Source: Rhodamnia argentea
Taxonomy: Eukaryota; Streptophyta; Magnoliopsida; Myrtales; Myrtaceae
Reading direction: 5' to 3'
NCBI RefSeq assembly: GCF_020921035.1
Contig: NC_063154.1
Coordinates: forward strand, 6,324,001 to 6,388,000
DNA: 64,000 nucleotides
Positions 46,860 through 58,300 of the stretch are shown here, piece after piece. Numbering within the stretch: the stretch's first letter is position 1; every line of letters begins with the position of its first letter. The notes under the pieces are model-generated. The model did no database searches. It saw only the letters and a list, made by a program, of their open reading frames with translations, and had not been told where the DNA came from. The translations under genes were made by a program, and so were the position numbers.

Positions 46860-47651
46860 TCTGGCGCCCGTAGAATCGTCGACTGGTAACTCTGTTTCTC
46901 TATCTGGCTCTCAGCTTCGACGCGACCCCCTCAGCTGGCATTGAGAATGCGCTAAGCTCTTCACCAGTCGCTTGTTCTGCTGGATTCGGGACTAGGTCTT
47001 TGCCGATTCACTACGACAATGGTGAGGGAATCGTGCCATTAGGAATTAGCTGTTCCATCCTTCATTATATCTCTGATGGAAGAATTGAGGTGTGTTTCGG
47101 CTTTTGAATGACGATCATTTGTTGATTGCTATCTGACCGTCGCTGCTTGGGTCTGATTTAGCTGTGCTTAATTGGATAGCTTATCTTCTAGTTGTCGGAT
47201 CATCATATAATGTTCTGCCCTTTTCCGACATTCTTTGGTTGGCGTATAATTCTTGCGTGAGAGCGTATATGCAGGTCAATGTTCTTATGCTTCGCAATTG
47301 CATGTGGAACTCTGAGTATCCTATGTAGAATGTGACTCTCTATGTGGTGGTGTTGTTAGCTTTTGTCTCTTTTCCTTTTATCTTTTGGCCATAGTAGGTC
47401 GTTTTAGTTGTTAGAGAGAATTGGGAAGATTTGGGAAGCATGAGCAGCGGTTGCTGACCTAGTGATACTTGCAGGAACCGCGGTAATTCTGAGTTTAGGA
47501 GTGTCGAGCGTGTAAGTTCTTTCATGATTGAAAGGCCAAAAGAAAGGGAGTAACTTGTCTCCAACTATCCATTTCTGTCTCACAGGATTTTTCGTGGACA
47601 CCTTTCTTGACCTTTTCACCAGTGGAAGGAACAACTGCAAGTGGTTTGAAA
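46860..47651 (+). promoter_or_regulatory. Leader of the ureide permease gene with a 5' UTR intron
   Basis: A CT-rich noncoding first exon probably ends near 47024 (CAATG/GTGAGG), and an acceptor at 47584 (CTCACAG) opens the second leader segment, which runs to the ATG at 47652. A further in-frame upstream ATG at 47607 would add 15 residues not present in related proteins. Confidence 0.5.
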
Positions 47652-50407
47652 ATGTATCTCGTGGAGAACAAAGTAGGAGCCATAGCATGCATGCTGCTTT
47701 CCCTCTTCTTCTTGGGAACGTGGCCTGCCATCTTCACTTTTCTGGAAAGGCGAGGCCGCCTTCCGCAGCATACTTATCTGGATTACAGTGTCGCCAATCT
47801 CCTGGCAGCTGTAGTCATTGCCTTCACTCTCGGGGAGATAGGCAAGGGCACCACAGATTCGCCTAATTTTCTGGATCAGCTTTCTCAGGTGACTTTCTCC
47901 TTCAAAATTGTCAGATGTGGTTTACGTGCTGTTCCATTTTGTTTTTCCTCACACTTTCTGGACTATGCTTATCAAAAGAAGTATTCTGAGTGCTCAACAC
48001 TTTGTCACTGCTTGTATGTGTCAGTCCTAATTATTGTTTTGAAATCTTATAGAAGTAATTGATGCAGGATAATTGGCCATCCGTTCTGTTTGCTATGGCA
48101 GGTGGAGTGCTCCTCAGTCTTGGAAATCTTGCCACACAATATGCGTTGGCTTTGGTTGGTTTATCAGTGACATTAGTGATCACTTGCAGCATGACTGTTG
48201 TTATAGGTACTTATCCATTTCTCAGTGCCTCTCCATGCTCAATATTTTGGTCATTGTATGCTACTGAATAATGAGGCACTTAATTTAGTGCAAACCTGAA
48301 GTACCCCAAGCTGTGCAAATGAATTTGCCGACCTTCCTTACTGACTGATACAACTGGGTCGTAGTATCGGTTCTGTAGCTTATCGTCTTTGTTCTTGTTT
48401 GTGACACTTTAACAGGCACAACTGTAAACTACTTCTTGGATAACAGAATCAACAGTGCAGAGATTCTTTTCCCTGGAGTTGGTTGCTTTGTCATTGCAGT
48501 TTGTCTGGCCTCAGCTGTTCGTGCATCGGATGCAGATGATAACAAAATGAAGCTCAACCAGTCAGCTCTTGGCAATGTTGATGCCAAGTACGTATAACTG
48601 CCTATGGTGAATGTGCTGTCTTTTTCTGAGCTTACGGGTCTGATACATCCACTTTTCTCCTGGAAGCATGTTGACAAGACGGATTTGTATTTTACTTCTA
48701 AAATAGATGGAGGTGCGATCTAGAAAAGGTGGTTTAGGAATTCACTGGAAATTCTTTGTGTAACACTTAGAAAAGTTGGGTTTCCTCCACTGTTTTCAAA
48801 TTTGAGAATCTTTCTGAAGATCCTTATGGTGATTGCTCTCAAGAAACTTCCCATCATATATCCCCTTTGCTGCCACTTCAGATTATCAGAAGATAAAGCA
48901 TGGTTTTCTCACTGATCTTGCTTGACTTGTGGCACTTGTAATTGAATTTCAACAGGATTTCAAGCTTTTCTGCCTTGAAAGGAGTACATCAAAACTATGG
49001 TATAACTTTGATACATTATGCATTGAACAGATTTAATCATCAAATTGATTTCCATTTCCCAAAAACAGCATCTTTGGTTCTTCATATCTGCCTGCTCTAA
49101 CAATAGGCTTCTTTACAGAAGATGAGGAAAATGCCAGTGGTTTAGCTGGGACAGTGGAAGTAGGGACAGCAGATTTTCTGATTGAGCTCGAGAATCAAAG
49201 AGCAATTAAGGTTGTTGATTTTATCTCACTGAACTGATTCTCGAACCCGAAGGAGTTTAAATTCATCTCAACATTTTGCAGTTTTTACAACTACTACGGT
49301 ATGAGGTTATCAGTGAATGCATGTCCAGCTGCTATAGGAGATTTAAGTAATCCATGTTTTTCCTCTGCACCATATTCCAAATGATGATTTAGTGTTCGTT
49401 TCTCGTGACTTCTTGTAGGTTCTTGGGAGGAACACTTTTTCTGGTCTAGGAATAGCTTTCTTTGGTGGTGTCTGCTTTGCTCTTTTCTCACCTGCTTTTA
49501 ATTTGGCAACAAATGATCAGTGGCATACTTTGAAGGAGGGTGTTCCTCACTTGACGGTTTACACCGCATTTTTTTACTTCTCAATATCATGCTTCATTGT
49601 TGCCGCTGTTCTGAACGTCAGCTTCCTCTACCACCCTATTCTTGGTTTACCCGGATCATCATTCGAAGCTTATGCAAGTGACTGGAATGGAAGATGTTGG
49701 GCTCTTTTAGCTGGCCTTTTGTGCGGATTTGGTAATGGCCTCCAATTTATGGGAGGCGAGGCTGCCGGATATGCTGCTGCAGATGCTGTTCAGGTTTGTT
49801 GCTGAGCTTACGAGTACGCGTGCATGACTGATTTCACTAAGAGAATGCTATGAAGCATCCTCATGACGATGCGATATCATCCGTGTTCCCCCTAGTTTGT
49901 AAAGCCTACATCAACCACTGTTAAATTGCTATTATATCAACTGCTATTCGGTGATCAAGGCAAATACAAGTCAATTTTAAATCAACATCAAATCCTTTGA
50001 TATTATATCATAAAACCCAAATTTGCAATGATTAAATAGCTCATTTTTGTGCTTAATTATAGCTCTGCAATATTACAACAACTAAAGAGGGTATGGCTGT
50101 GATTTAGTTTTGACACGATGCTTTTTGTTATTTTTTTATGTACAGAAGGTCCAAGTATGAAATATCATAGTCTTACCATTGGAAAAATTAGTAACAATGA
50201 AGGAAAGAATTATTCCCATCTAATCTTAGCTTCATGCAGGCACTCCCACTTGTTGGCACTTTTTGGGGCATACTTCTGTTTGGGGAGTACCGCAGATCAT
50301 CGAGGAGAACGTATGTGCTGCTCGTCAGCATGCTGGTCATGTTTATCGTGGCTGTTGCGCTTCTCATGGCGTCAGCGGGACAACGCAGCGTGAGCGCAAG
50401 TGCCTAG
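47652..50407 (+). CDS. UPS: Ureide permease (UPS family)
   Basis: Seven coding exons: 47652-47888, 48068-48206, 48416-48587, 48956-48999, 49119-49210, 49419-49793, 50240-50407. They total 1227 nt (408 aa). The start MYLVENKVGAIACM matches the usual UPS start. The protein has about ten hydrophobic helices split by a hydrophilic central loop of roughly 70 residues (exons 3-5), as in all UPS proteins. GTWPAIFTFLERRGRLPQHT, YALALVGLSVT, LFSPAFNLATNDQWHTL, GFGNGLQFMGGEAAGYAAAD and FWGILLFGEYRRSSRRTY are family landmarks. UPS proteins carry allantoin, uracil and other oxo-heterocycles across the plasma membrane with protons. All exon joins preserve the frame and nothing is missing. A lysine-to-arginine change in the loop-end VLGRNT (VFGKST in the Arabidopsis proteins as I recall them) is a minor peculiarity. 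Confidence 0.95.
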
Positions 50408-51045
50408 CTCTTCCCAACACTCGGCGTCTACGATAAACGATGATCGCATTTGATATTGCATGGTGGTGAATTCCCCGGTTAATAGAGCAGTGGAATCGCA
50501 CACGAGTTCGTGTCGAAGCTCATACCAAATGGAACTGGATTCCGGAAACTGGGTGAAAGGATCATCATTTTTGACCAGGAGAAATGGAAGGAAGTTCAGA
50601 CTTTGGGATGTAGAGATCAAGGAATTTCCTAGCTCTCTATCGGCAACGAACATCCGACGCCCGGGAACTGAATGCATTTGGTTGATTTCCTACGACCATT
50701 GTTTTTGGTCATGAATTGTTATGGGTTTGGGCTTGTCTGTTTATTTAGGTTCGCCAGATTTTCTAGAATTTGAATAAACAGAGAATCTGAACGATCAAAT
50801 TTGGAACCTTGGCATGATTGGATCCATTTTCATACGGTACAAATTTTATGATCCATTTACCTGACCCGACCAATATTATTAAAATATTTCAATATTTAAC
50901 CATATTTAGGAAAATTCATTTCTTATAAGTTTTTGAAAAAATATATATTCCTGAATCATTATGGATAATTTTTATAACCTCTAAAAAATATAAAAATTTC
51001 CATTTTCTTTTTCCTTGTATCTTTATTTTTCCCTTCTTCCTCCCT
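50408..51045. other. 3' region of the permease gene and AT-rich DNA
   Basis: The likely 3' UTR extends to about 50780 (an 'aataaac' signal lies near 50772). Beyond it is AT-rich sequence without a recognisable feature. Confidence 0.45.
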
Positions 51046-51049
51046 TCTT

Positions 51050-51345
51050 CGCCACGAGTTGGCGCCTGAGTGCGTTCGTGCTCGCTGGCATCTTGCTTCC
51101 CGTCACGGTCACCGTGAACGGGCTCTTCTCCCGGGCCTTGCTGAAGCTCGGGGTGTCTGGTTCGACCGATATTTTCGACACGGCCGAGCCCAACAACTCC
51201 GAGGCCATGTACGTTCCTGCGGAGCCCATGTTGATGAGTGTCCTCGCGTACTCGATGGCGGCGGATCCGCCGCCCAACGAGTCGAAGCTCACCGCGAATG
51301 GAGTAGAACTATATTTGACAGGGGTGATTAAAAAGAAAAATAACG
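51050..51345. other. GC-rich orphan island with long open frames on both strands
   Basis: About 60% GC in an AT-rich neighbourhood. The plus frame (51015-51356) and minus frame (51023-51367) are both open across the entire block. On the minus strand the peptide FDSLGGGSAAIEYARTLINM to about FTVTVTGSKMPASTNA has the more ordinary amino-acid mix. I recognise neither product. The sharp edges, lack of introns and isolation suggest a captured or truncated coding exon rather than a live gene; the strand is undecided. Confidence 0.4.
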
Positions 51346-51399
51346 GATTCAAATAATTACGAAACAAAAAGAAGATAAATGGTTGGAAATGGAATGACT

Positions 51400-52290
51400 G
51401 GTTTTATGATATTGTTAGGATGCTATCGAGGGAAGAAGAAGTAAATATTCTTTATGTGCTTACAGATAGATATATAAGAAACGCATTACTGAGAAAGAAA
51501 GAAGGAAAAAAAATTCTTTTATCGAAATTTCCTCATAACCTCTAAGGATGCAATCGAGCCGGCATATTGTCAAACTATTAAACTCGAAGCCCGAAACTCA
51601 ATAGGGTATTTTTTTTCCCTTGCTCGAACCCGATTTTATGCGGAACTTGACATACTCGAGCCCGACTCGTCTCGACTCTCTTTTATGTGTACAAAATCAG
51701 CATACTCGATCTTTTCTCACTCGATCAAACTCAGTTCAGCCTCGGGCAAGAGCTCGGGCTTGCCGGTGGCCGTCGTCAACCAGTGGCAGCCCAAGTAGAA
51801 AAAGAAAAAAAGAAGAAAAGAAAAAAGTTTAATATAAAAAAATGGTGAAATTTTGAAATTACTTTAAAGTATTTACAAAACCTATTTATGACTCATTTAA
51901 AATCCATTTATGACCTATTAAGTTTCTAATTAACCCATTTATGACCAATTTTTAAAACATAAGCAATCCATTTATGACCCACCGCCATTGAATATGGGTC
52001 AAATGTGGTTCTAGATCCATTTTGCCACCTCTACCTTCAAGACTCCTTCAAGCTTTTTTGTTGATTTTGCGGTAGACGATGTTGACTTTCTCCACTAAAG
52101 AGGAAAATTTTATCCTTGTGAGTTCTAAATATTGAAGCGCTAGCATCTCGAAAGAATTCGCTTTCTCCGAGTATGCTCGCTCGCTTTGGCTTTAGATGTT
52201 TGCTCTCGAAAGTCGAGCGTTCTGCAAGTCTTCGAACCTCCTCTCCCACGGTGTTCAATGGTGGGTATATCTGAAATTTTCTAATCAACT
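51400..52290. other. Intergenic, no gene recognised
   Basis: It includes phrases such as 'aactcgaagcccgaaactc' that recur in low-complexity 'gagctcgag' repeats elsewhere (39.6 and 54.34 kb), and 'catttatgac' repeated four times at 51885-51980. No supported gene. Confidence 0.4.
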
Positions 52291-52782
52291 GGTATCTTAA
52301 TTCTCAATTTAGGTGCTCTTCTATCCCGATCTAGATATAGATCTGGGATTTATAAGGCATCATTTGTACTCTTTCAACCTTTGGGTGCTGTTGTTATCTT
52401 TACATGGTAATGGTACTGGGGATGCCGAACCTAGACACGTACCGTCTTTTGACAAAGCTGTAATTATTAGAGAGAAGATCCTTAGCGTGTGCCCCTCACT
52501 AATATTTGTTTCAAAGCTTTCAATTGAGTGGAAGACCCGACGTGACTGGCAAATAAGCTGACATGATGATGCAAGTTTATGTGATTGGTCACTGGTGATA
52601 CTATGATGCTATGACAAATCCGTTCTTATGGAATGAGCGAGTTTTTGTAGGATGCACTAAGTTCATTGATTTTTCAGACTTGCATTGGATTGTAAGTTGT
52701 TGGGATTGGTTTTGTCTTGAATTTATATATTTCTCTTTTATGTGAAATGAAAATTTTTCTTTCAAAAAAAAAAAAAAAAACA
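52290..52782 (+). mobile_element. A-tailed retroposon, copy 2
   Basis: It ends in a run of about 16-17 A at about 52766-52782 and shares the ordered phrases listed for copy 1 (46190-46556). The two copies are clearly related but well diverged. Noncoding in all frames. The left boundary is uncertain and may extend to about 52040. Confidence 0.5.
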
Positions 52783-52794
52783 ATGAGGTTATTT

Positions 52795-52950
52795 GCCAAT
52801 AGGGATGTGGTCCTATTGGTAAAAGGGATCAGGAGATACTAGTATCACAGGTGCGGGGTTCGACTCTTGCCCTCATAAAAAAGCAAAGCAAAAGTCAGAG
52901 AGATAAAAGTTAGAGATAAGGCAAACCATAAAAAGAAAAAAGTAAGCTTA
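52795..52950 (+). mobile_element. tRNA-derived SINE-like sequence
   Basis: 'gatgtggtcctattggtaaa' resembles a pol III A-box region, and 'gtgcggggttcgactcttgc' about 45 bases on contains a good B-box (GGTTCGACTCT). The spacing fits a tRNA-related SINE head, followed by an A-rich tail to about 52945. It cannot be a working tRNA gene because no acceptor stem forms. It sits directly after the poly(A) of the preceding retroposon. Confidence 0.45.
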
Positions 52951-52969
52951 TTTATTTTTTGGGATAAAT

Positions 52970-53040
52970 GTATTGAAAGTACCAAAAGTTATCACAAAAG
53001 TGTAATTGAATCTTAATATAAATTGAAGGACCTACGTTGA
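52970..53040. repeat. Solo terminus of a family B element
   Basis: The phrase 'agttatcacaaaagtgtaattg' matches the family B terminus ('atttatcacaaaagcgcaattg' at 9.48 kb). No partner end was found nearby. Confidence 0.5.
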
Positions 53041-53257
53041 CCCTTGCCTTGCCTTCATCCAGACAAATTGCAGCAGAAGCGTGTTGGTCAAGTATATGGC
53101 AGAACAAGTTTCCTCATATTGCAGGTGATTTTCGTTGGTCGCGTGATGCATTCTCTACCAGTTTGTAATTTTAGGATGGTCATAACACATTTTTCTCGCA
53201 AAAGAAAAAAAAAAGGCAGAGTCCTTCGAGATCGTTGTACTTGCTTGTGTTAAGCGC

Positions 53258-53600
53258 TAGGGATGATCGGTTCCTAATCCGGTTTAGTTCTACCTAAGAA
53301 CCGGGAACCGGACGGATGGTCCACTAAAACTAATGGATTATTAGTAGACGTGAGTAATAAGAATTTTAATTTTAACATAATGGTTAAATAGGTTTGTATT
53401 TAAGAAATAAAAATTAATCGGTGGATTATTTGGTCTACTTTTAAGATATACAAGAAACGATAAAAAATAATCGATCCGGTTCGGACGGTCCTGTTCTCCC
53501 CTGGGACCGGTAACCGAACCGATTATCACCGATTTCAATTTTATGGAATCGAGAACTAGTCCACATGGTTCTCAATTCGATCGGTCTATCTTACTCGCCC
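53258..53600. repeat. Small inverted-repeat element with 'gaaccgg' motifs
   Basis: The left part 'gatgatcggttcctaatccgg' and right part 'ctcaattcgatcggtc', with inner 'ccgggaaccgg' and 'ccggtaaccgaacc', are inverted relatives. The interior (53330-53460) is AT-rich. Noncoding. Confidence 0.45.
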
Positions 53601-53689
53601 GCAATTCATCGGTTGTGACATGATAATAAAGTAAAAAAAGCTCTTAGAAATGTATTCCCTAATCTTTTATGCATTTGGTTATGTCACTT

Positions 53690-54032
53690 TTCAATTTGGG
53701 TAAATGACATTAATGGTCAATGATATTTGATTTAACGTGCAATGTGGTCCATGAAATTTTACTTACTGTGCAATATCGTATCTGATTTTCTAATTTATTC
53801 AATATGATCCCTAAACTTTTGTTACATATTCAATATAGTTAATGGAATGTATGAAGATGTTTAATATTGTCCTTTTATTAATTTAAATTCAAGGACAACA
53901 TTGAACATTTTCATACATTCCGGATATCATATTGAATAAGTTAAAAGTTCAAGGACGGCATTATATATTGAGATAAAATTTGAAAACTACATCACATATT
54001 GAGCCAAAATTTAAGGATATTTTGTGTCATTA
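53690..54032. repeat. Fold-back element, family C
   Basis: The left 'gcaatgtggtccatgaaatt' and right text ending 'attgagccaaaatttaagg', with the central 'aattcaaggacaacattgaac' (compare 2.28 and 10.81 kb), define another family C copy of about 340 bp. Confidence 0.65.
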
Positions 54033-55396
54033 TACCTTTCGATTTTCTCATCGTCCGTCCTTTGTTTTTCCGCGTATGTCAATGTGATCGCTTACTCTGT
54101 TTATGCATGTGCGGTGAAATAGGCAAAACACGTTCTCAATTGATTTATCTGATACAAGCGAGGAATAATGATGATGCTATGATTTTTGCAAATTTTTAAA
54201 TTTGTTGGAATTGTTTATTTTTTTCATTTTCCTTTCTTTCCTTTTTTTTCCCTGGTTATTGCAATTTTTTTTTTATGTTTTTTTACTTTACTTACTAGCA
54301 ATTGAAGTAATAAATAAGATCCGAATTGGGTTCAAACTTCGAGCTCGAATAAAGCCACGGGATGCCGTTCTCAAGAACACCGTTCCGGCATTGTCTCGCA
54401 TCTTCGAGCGAGAGTCACGAATAATGCCAGAACGAACTCAAATAATCGAGCTTCAGCACGGTCAATAAATATTATGTTGCAACATCTATCAAAATGAAAT
54501 GTCGTGACAAATAACCCAAATTAATGTGAATTTGTAAACTCACAAATTTTTTTTTTTGGGTCAAAAATTATAACTCACAATTGACGAGGGGTTAATTGGT
54601 ACTTATCGTGCCTCATTAATGAGGTAGAGACTAGCGACTGCCTTTTTCTTTTTTGTTCCTTTATCAATAAATTTCGTATTAATAGCAACTGGCAACCTTA
54701 GCTCAACGAAACATAGGATTTTGCTAATAAATGTCCGAAACTTATGTTTTTTTTTTCTGCTTTTTTTTTCACGATTTCTTCTTTTTAATGGAAAGTTTAA
54801 AAAAAAAAAAAAAGGAAATATATCGAACGAAGATTCTCAGAGCTTTTACACAGGGAAGGCGATGACGCGGGAGCATGATCCGTCAGCTGATCAATAGAGC
54901 GTACTTTGTTGGCGGAAACCCGACCAGGATCCGGCGTCGTCGGTCGCCGAAGACGGCGCGCGTGCCCGCCTGTCGACGCAAATATAGATAGTCTCTGATT
55001 CGGTATTCAAATTTGTCGAGCGATTTCGGCCCGAATCGAATCGAATTGTCCGCCGGAATATTCCGATTCCCATCGAACCGCAACCAGCGCGCGCATTCAT
55101 CTGCAACGACTGAGAAAAATGAAAATCGATTCCACACTACGTCGCGCCTCACATCAACTGGTTTTCTCCCTCTCTCCGTCTCCCTCCTTTTTTGTATTTT
55201 TTTTTTTGGGCGTGGAAATCGACTTTTTGTGCAGTGGAGGCGCTGTCGATTCCGTCGTTTTGCGGCTTTAAGATTCCTTCATCCGACTTTTTGCCAGCAC
55301 GCCATTGTGACCCACCTTCGTGTCAAGGAGCAAGTCATCGTCTTGCCTTTCGCTGCGCCTTTTTTCAGCTCTCTGTTTGTCGGACTGGGTGTTTGA
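54033..55396. other. Intergenic and upstream region of the phosphatase gene
   Basis: About 1.36 kb. The stretch 54340-54460 has 'cgagctcgaataaagcc' and 'atcttcgagcgagagtc' and is partly palindromic. The stretch 54880-55110 is GC-richer with open frames but no recognised product. The last 250 bases are T/C-rich and probably include the phosphatase leader. Confidence 0.4.
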
Positions 55397-58300
55397 ATGC
55401 GGATGGGGAGAGGTATGAGAGTTGTGGGATGGGCTTCGTTGGCTGCTTTGGCGTTGGTTGCGAGCTTGGTCGAGCGAGTGAGGTCACATGGTGACCAGCC
55501 TCTGGCTAGGATCGCCGTTCACGAGACGGTCTTTGCTCTTGATGGAAGAGCGAGCATCAAGGCGTCTCCTTCAGTTCTCGGAGCAACGGTAAGGCTTCGA
55601 TTGCTTGTTCTTCTTGTTGAGCTCGATGCTCTGGCTGTTCCACCAAACTTAACGAAATAGCTGATGCTGTATATCCTAGGATGCTAGGCTTCGTCGTTCA
55701 CTCGGGTCCTTGAAGTGCTTTACCAGATTTTTCTTACTGTGTATTCAAGACTTGGGTCAACCATAATTGTGAAAAACGAAAGCGGGGGTCGAGGTTGACG
55801 CAAGCTACATTAACTGTTTTAGGGGCAAAATACGGAGTGGTTATCATTGGAGTATGGCTCTCCGAACCCATCGGTTGATGACTGGATTGGAGTATTTTCT
55901 CCTGCGAATTTCAGGTGATTAGATCGCTCTGCATTGCGGCATTCCTGATGCAGGGCTTGTGTTTTTTTATTTTTCTTTTGGTTGACCGTTAAGATAAGGA
56001 TACTGTTTTCTTGACGTTCAATTCTATTTTGCTACTGTGCAGTGCTTCCACCTGTTCACCTGAAAATCCGAAAGTTCTTCCGCCTGATCTATGTTCAGCA
56101 CCGATCAAGGTTAGTGTCGCACTCCTTGTGTTCACTCTCAGATTATCTTCTGTGATTTGTGGCTTCAACTATTGTTTGTACTCCCTTGCAGTATCAATAT
56201 GCGAATTACTCAAGCCCTGCATATATAAGTACGGGAAAAGGGTCCCTAAAGTTTCAGTTGATCAACCAGAGATCAGATTTTTCATTCGCACTTTTTTCTG
56301 GTGGTATATTAAATGTAAGTGCTCTATGTTTTTTTATTACTTGCATACTGAGTCCATGACTGGTTTTGGCCTGAATCAGCTGCTCCAGTTGAAGCAAGAT
56401 GTACGAGCTATCAAGTTCGGATGATATTTCATGTATCCTAACAGATATCTGCCGAATGTTGAAGTTGATCTTAATTTATTATTTTGTCCCTGAAGTTTGC
56501 GCCATCTCAGTAGCTAGCTTTTTCCTCGACTTTTTCGACTTTTTCACTTGCGTTTCTCTTTTGTCTCTTGTGATGTTGGATGCACCACAGCCAAAACTGG
56601 TTGCAGTATCAAATGCGGTTGCATTTGCAAATCCAAAGGCTCCAGTTTATCCTCGCCTAGCTCAAGGAAAAGAATGGAATGAAGTATGTCTAATACTGTT
56701 TCATGTAGAAAATGTTTAGCACATTTTAGGGTTCTTTCAAATATTGGCAGTGCAATTGCTTAATGAATAAGCTTCTGCTTTTACGCTAAGCAGCCTCTGC
56801 TTGCACATGTATTTTCCTGTTTTTTCTACAAACACCAATTCCTAGGATAATATGTGTTTGGCAATGTGATATCAGATGACTGTAACATGGACAAGTGGAT
56901 ATGGAATAGCTGAAGCAGAGCCATTTGTTGAGTGGGGTCCTCAAAGTGGAGGAAAAATGCGTTCTCCGGCTGGAACATTGACCTTTGACCGTAGTAGCAT
57001 GTGTGGTGAGTAAACTCTTTTTTTAACATTGTTGGAATGAATTGTAATGCATGACAATTCTCTGCATCATTCAAGCACCAGTTTGAGGTGCATCATGCTA
57101 TGAGTTCAACTGAAAGTTCTTTAAAGGCCTGTCTGGGGTCCTCATCTTGATGATCCTAAACTTTTGGTTCCAAATCAATGCACACAAAGGTAGAATTTTG
57201 ACTTAAACCATTGGTAGTCATCTTTAGTAATTGGACCGTACTGACACAGTGATTCGCAGGCCCGCTCATTCAAAATTCCAGCCATGGTTTGAACTTAGAA
57301 ATAGACTTCTTGATGTTTCACGAATTATAATTCTCTTAGGAAATCCAAATTTTCAGGAGCACCTGCAAGGACAGTAGGATGGCGTGATCCGGGATTCATC
57401 CACACCAGTTTCTTGAAAGAATTATGGCCCAACTCTGTGTAAGTGTGTATTTTATTACTTCTACAGATTTACGGTTTTACGCTAGACTCTTTAGAATTAT
57501 GTTAAGCCAAGATACCAATTTTTATTCATTACCCGCTATGCTGTTATTTAGGTATTGATGAGAATTTAAGTCGATCAAGCTCTTAGTTTGAACAATTAAA
57601 TGAGTTCATCTCCGCATAACTTTTATAAGAAACTCCTTGCCACCTTAAGTAAGTTGGCTGCGTGAGTTCCTTTCCTTTTCTATTGTGAGGTGAGATGTCT
57701 TAAACAGTCAGGATTTGTCCCTCTCTACTCTGCTTGTGATGCTGAGTGAATATCACTGGGAATTAGAGGGAGTTTTATTGCATTTGTATTGGATCAAGAA
57801 GATTTTTCTCCTCCTGAGAAAAGGAGGGGGAGGGGAGAGAAGAAGGGGAAAAGGGGGGGGCGGAGACGGAGGGAGGGAGACAGAGAGTGGTTATTAGTTG
57901 AATCCTGAATCAGCTTTGTTCTTCAACATGATAATACATCGAATCGGCCTTCTTACCGAATGCTTCGTAGTTGTGAGAATCATGGATTATTTGCTGTATA
58001 TGCCTTAGAGTTTACTTGTCATGATTAATGGTTTTGCATTGATTATTTGAATTTAATGCGATTTTCTAGCTATATTAATTTCAATTTGTACCTGACTATT
58101 ACTTTTACTGATAATCTAGGTATTATTACCAGTTGGGGCATAGGCTATTGAATGGTAGTTATATTTGGAGCCAGAAATACCGCTTCAGAGCATCTCCATA
58201 TCCTGGTCAAAGTAGCTTGCAACGCGTTGTCATTTTTGGGGACATGGGAAAGGTTTGATCTCTCTTGAATGAGCAGCGCATATTATCCACATTTTATCCC

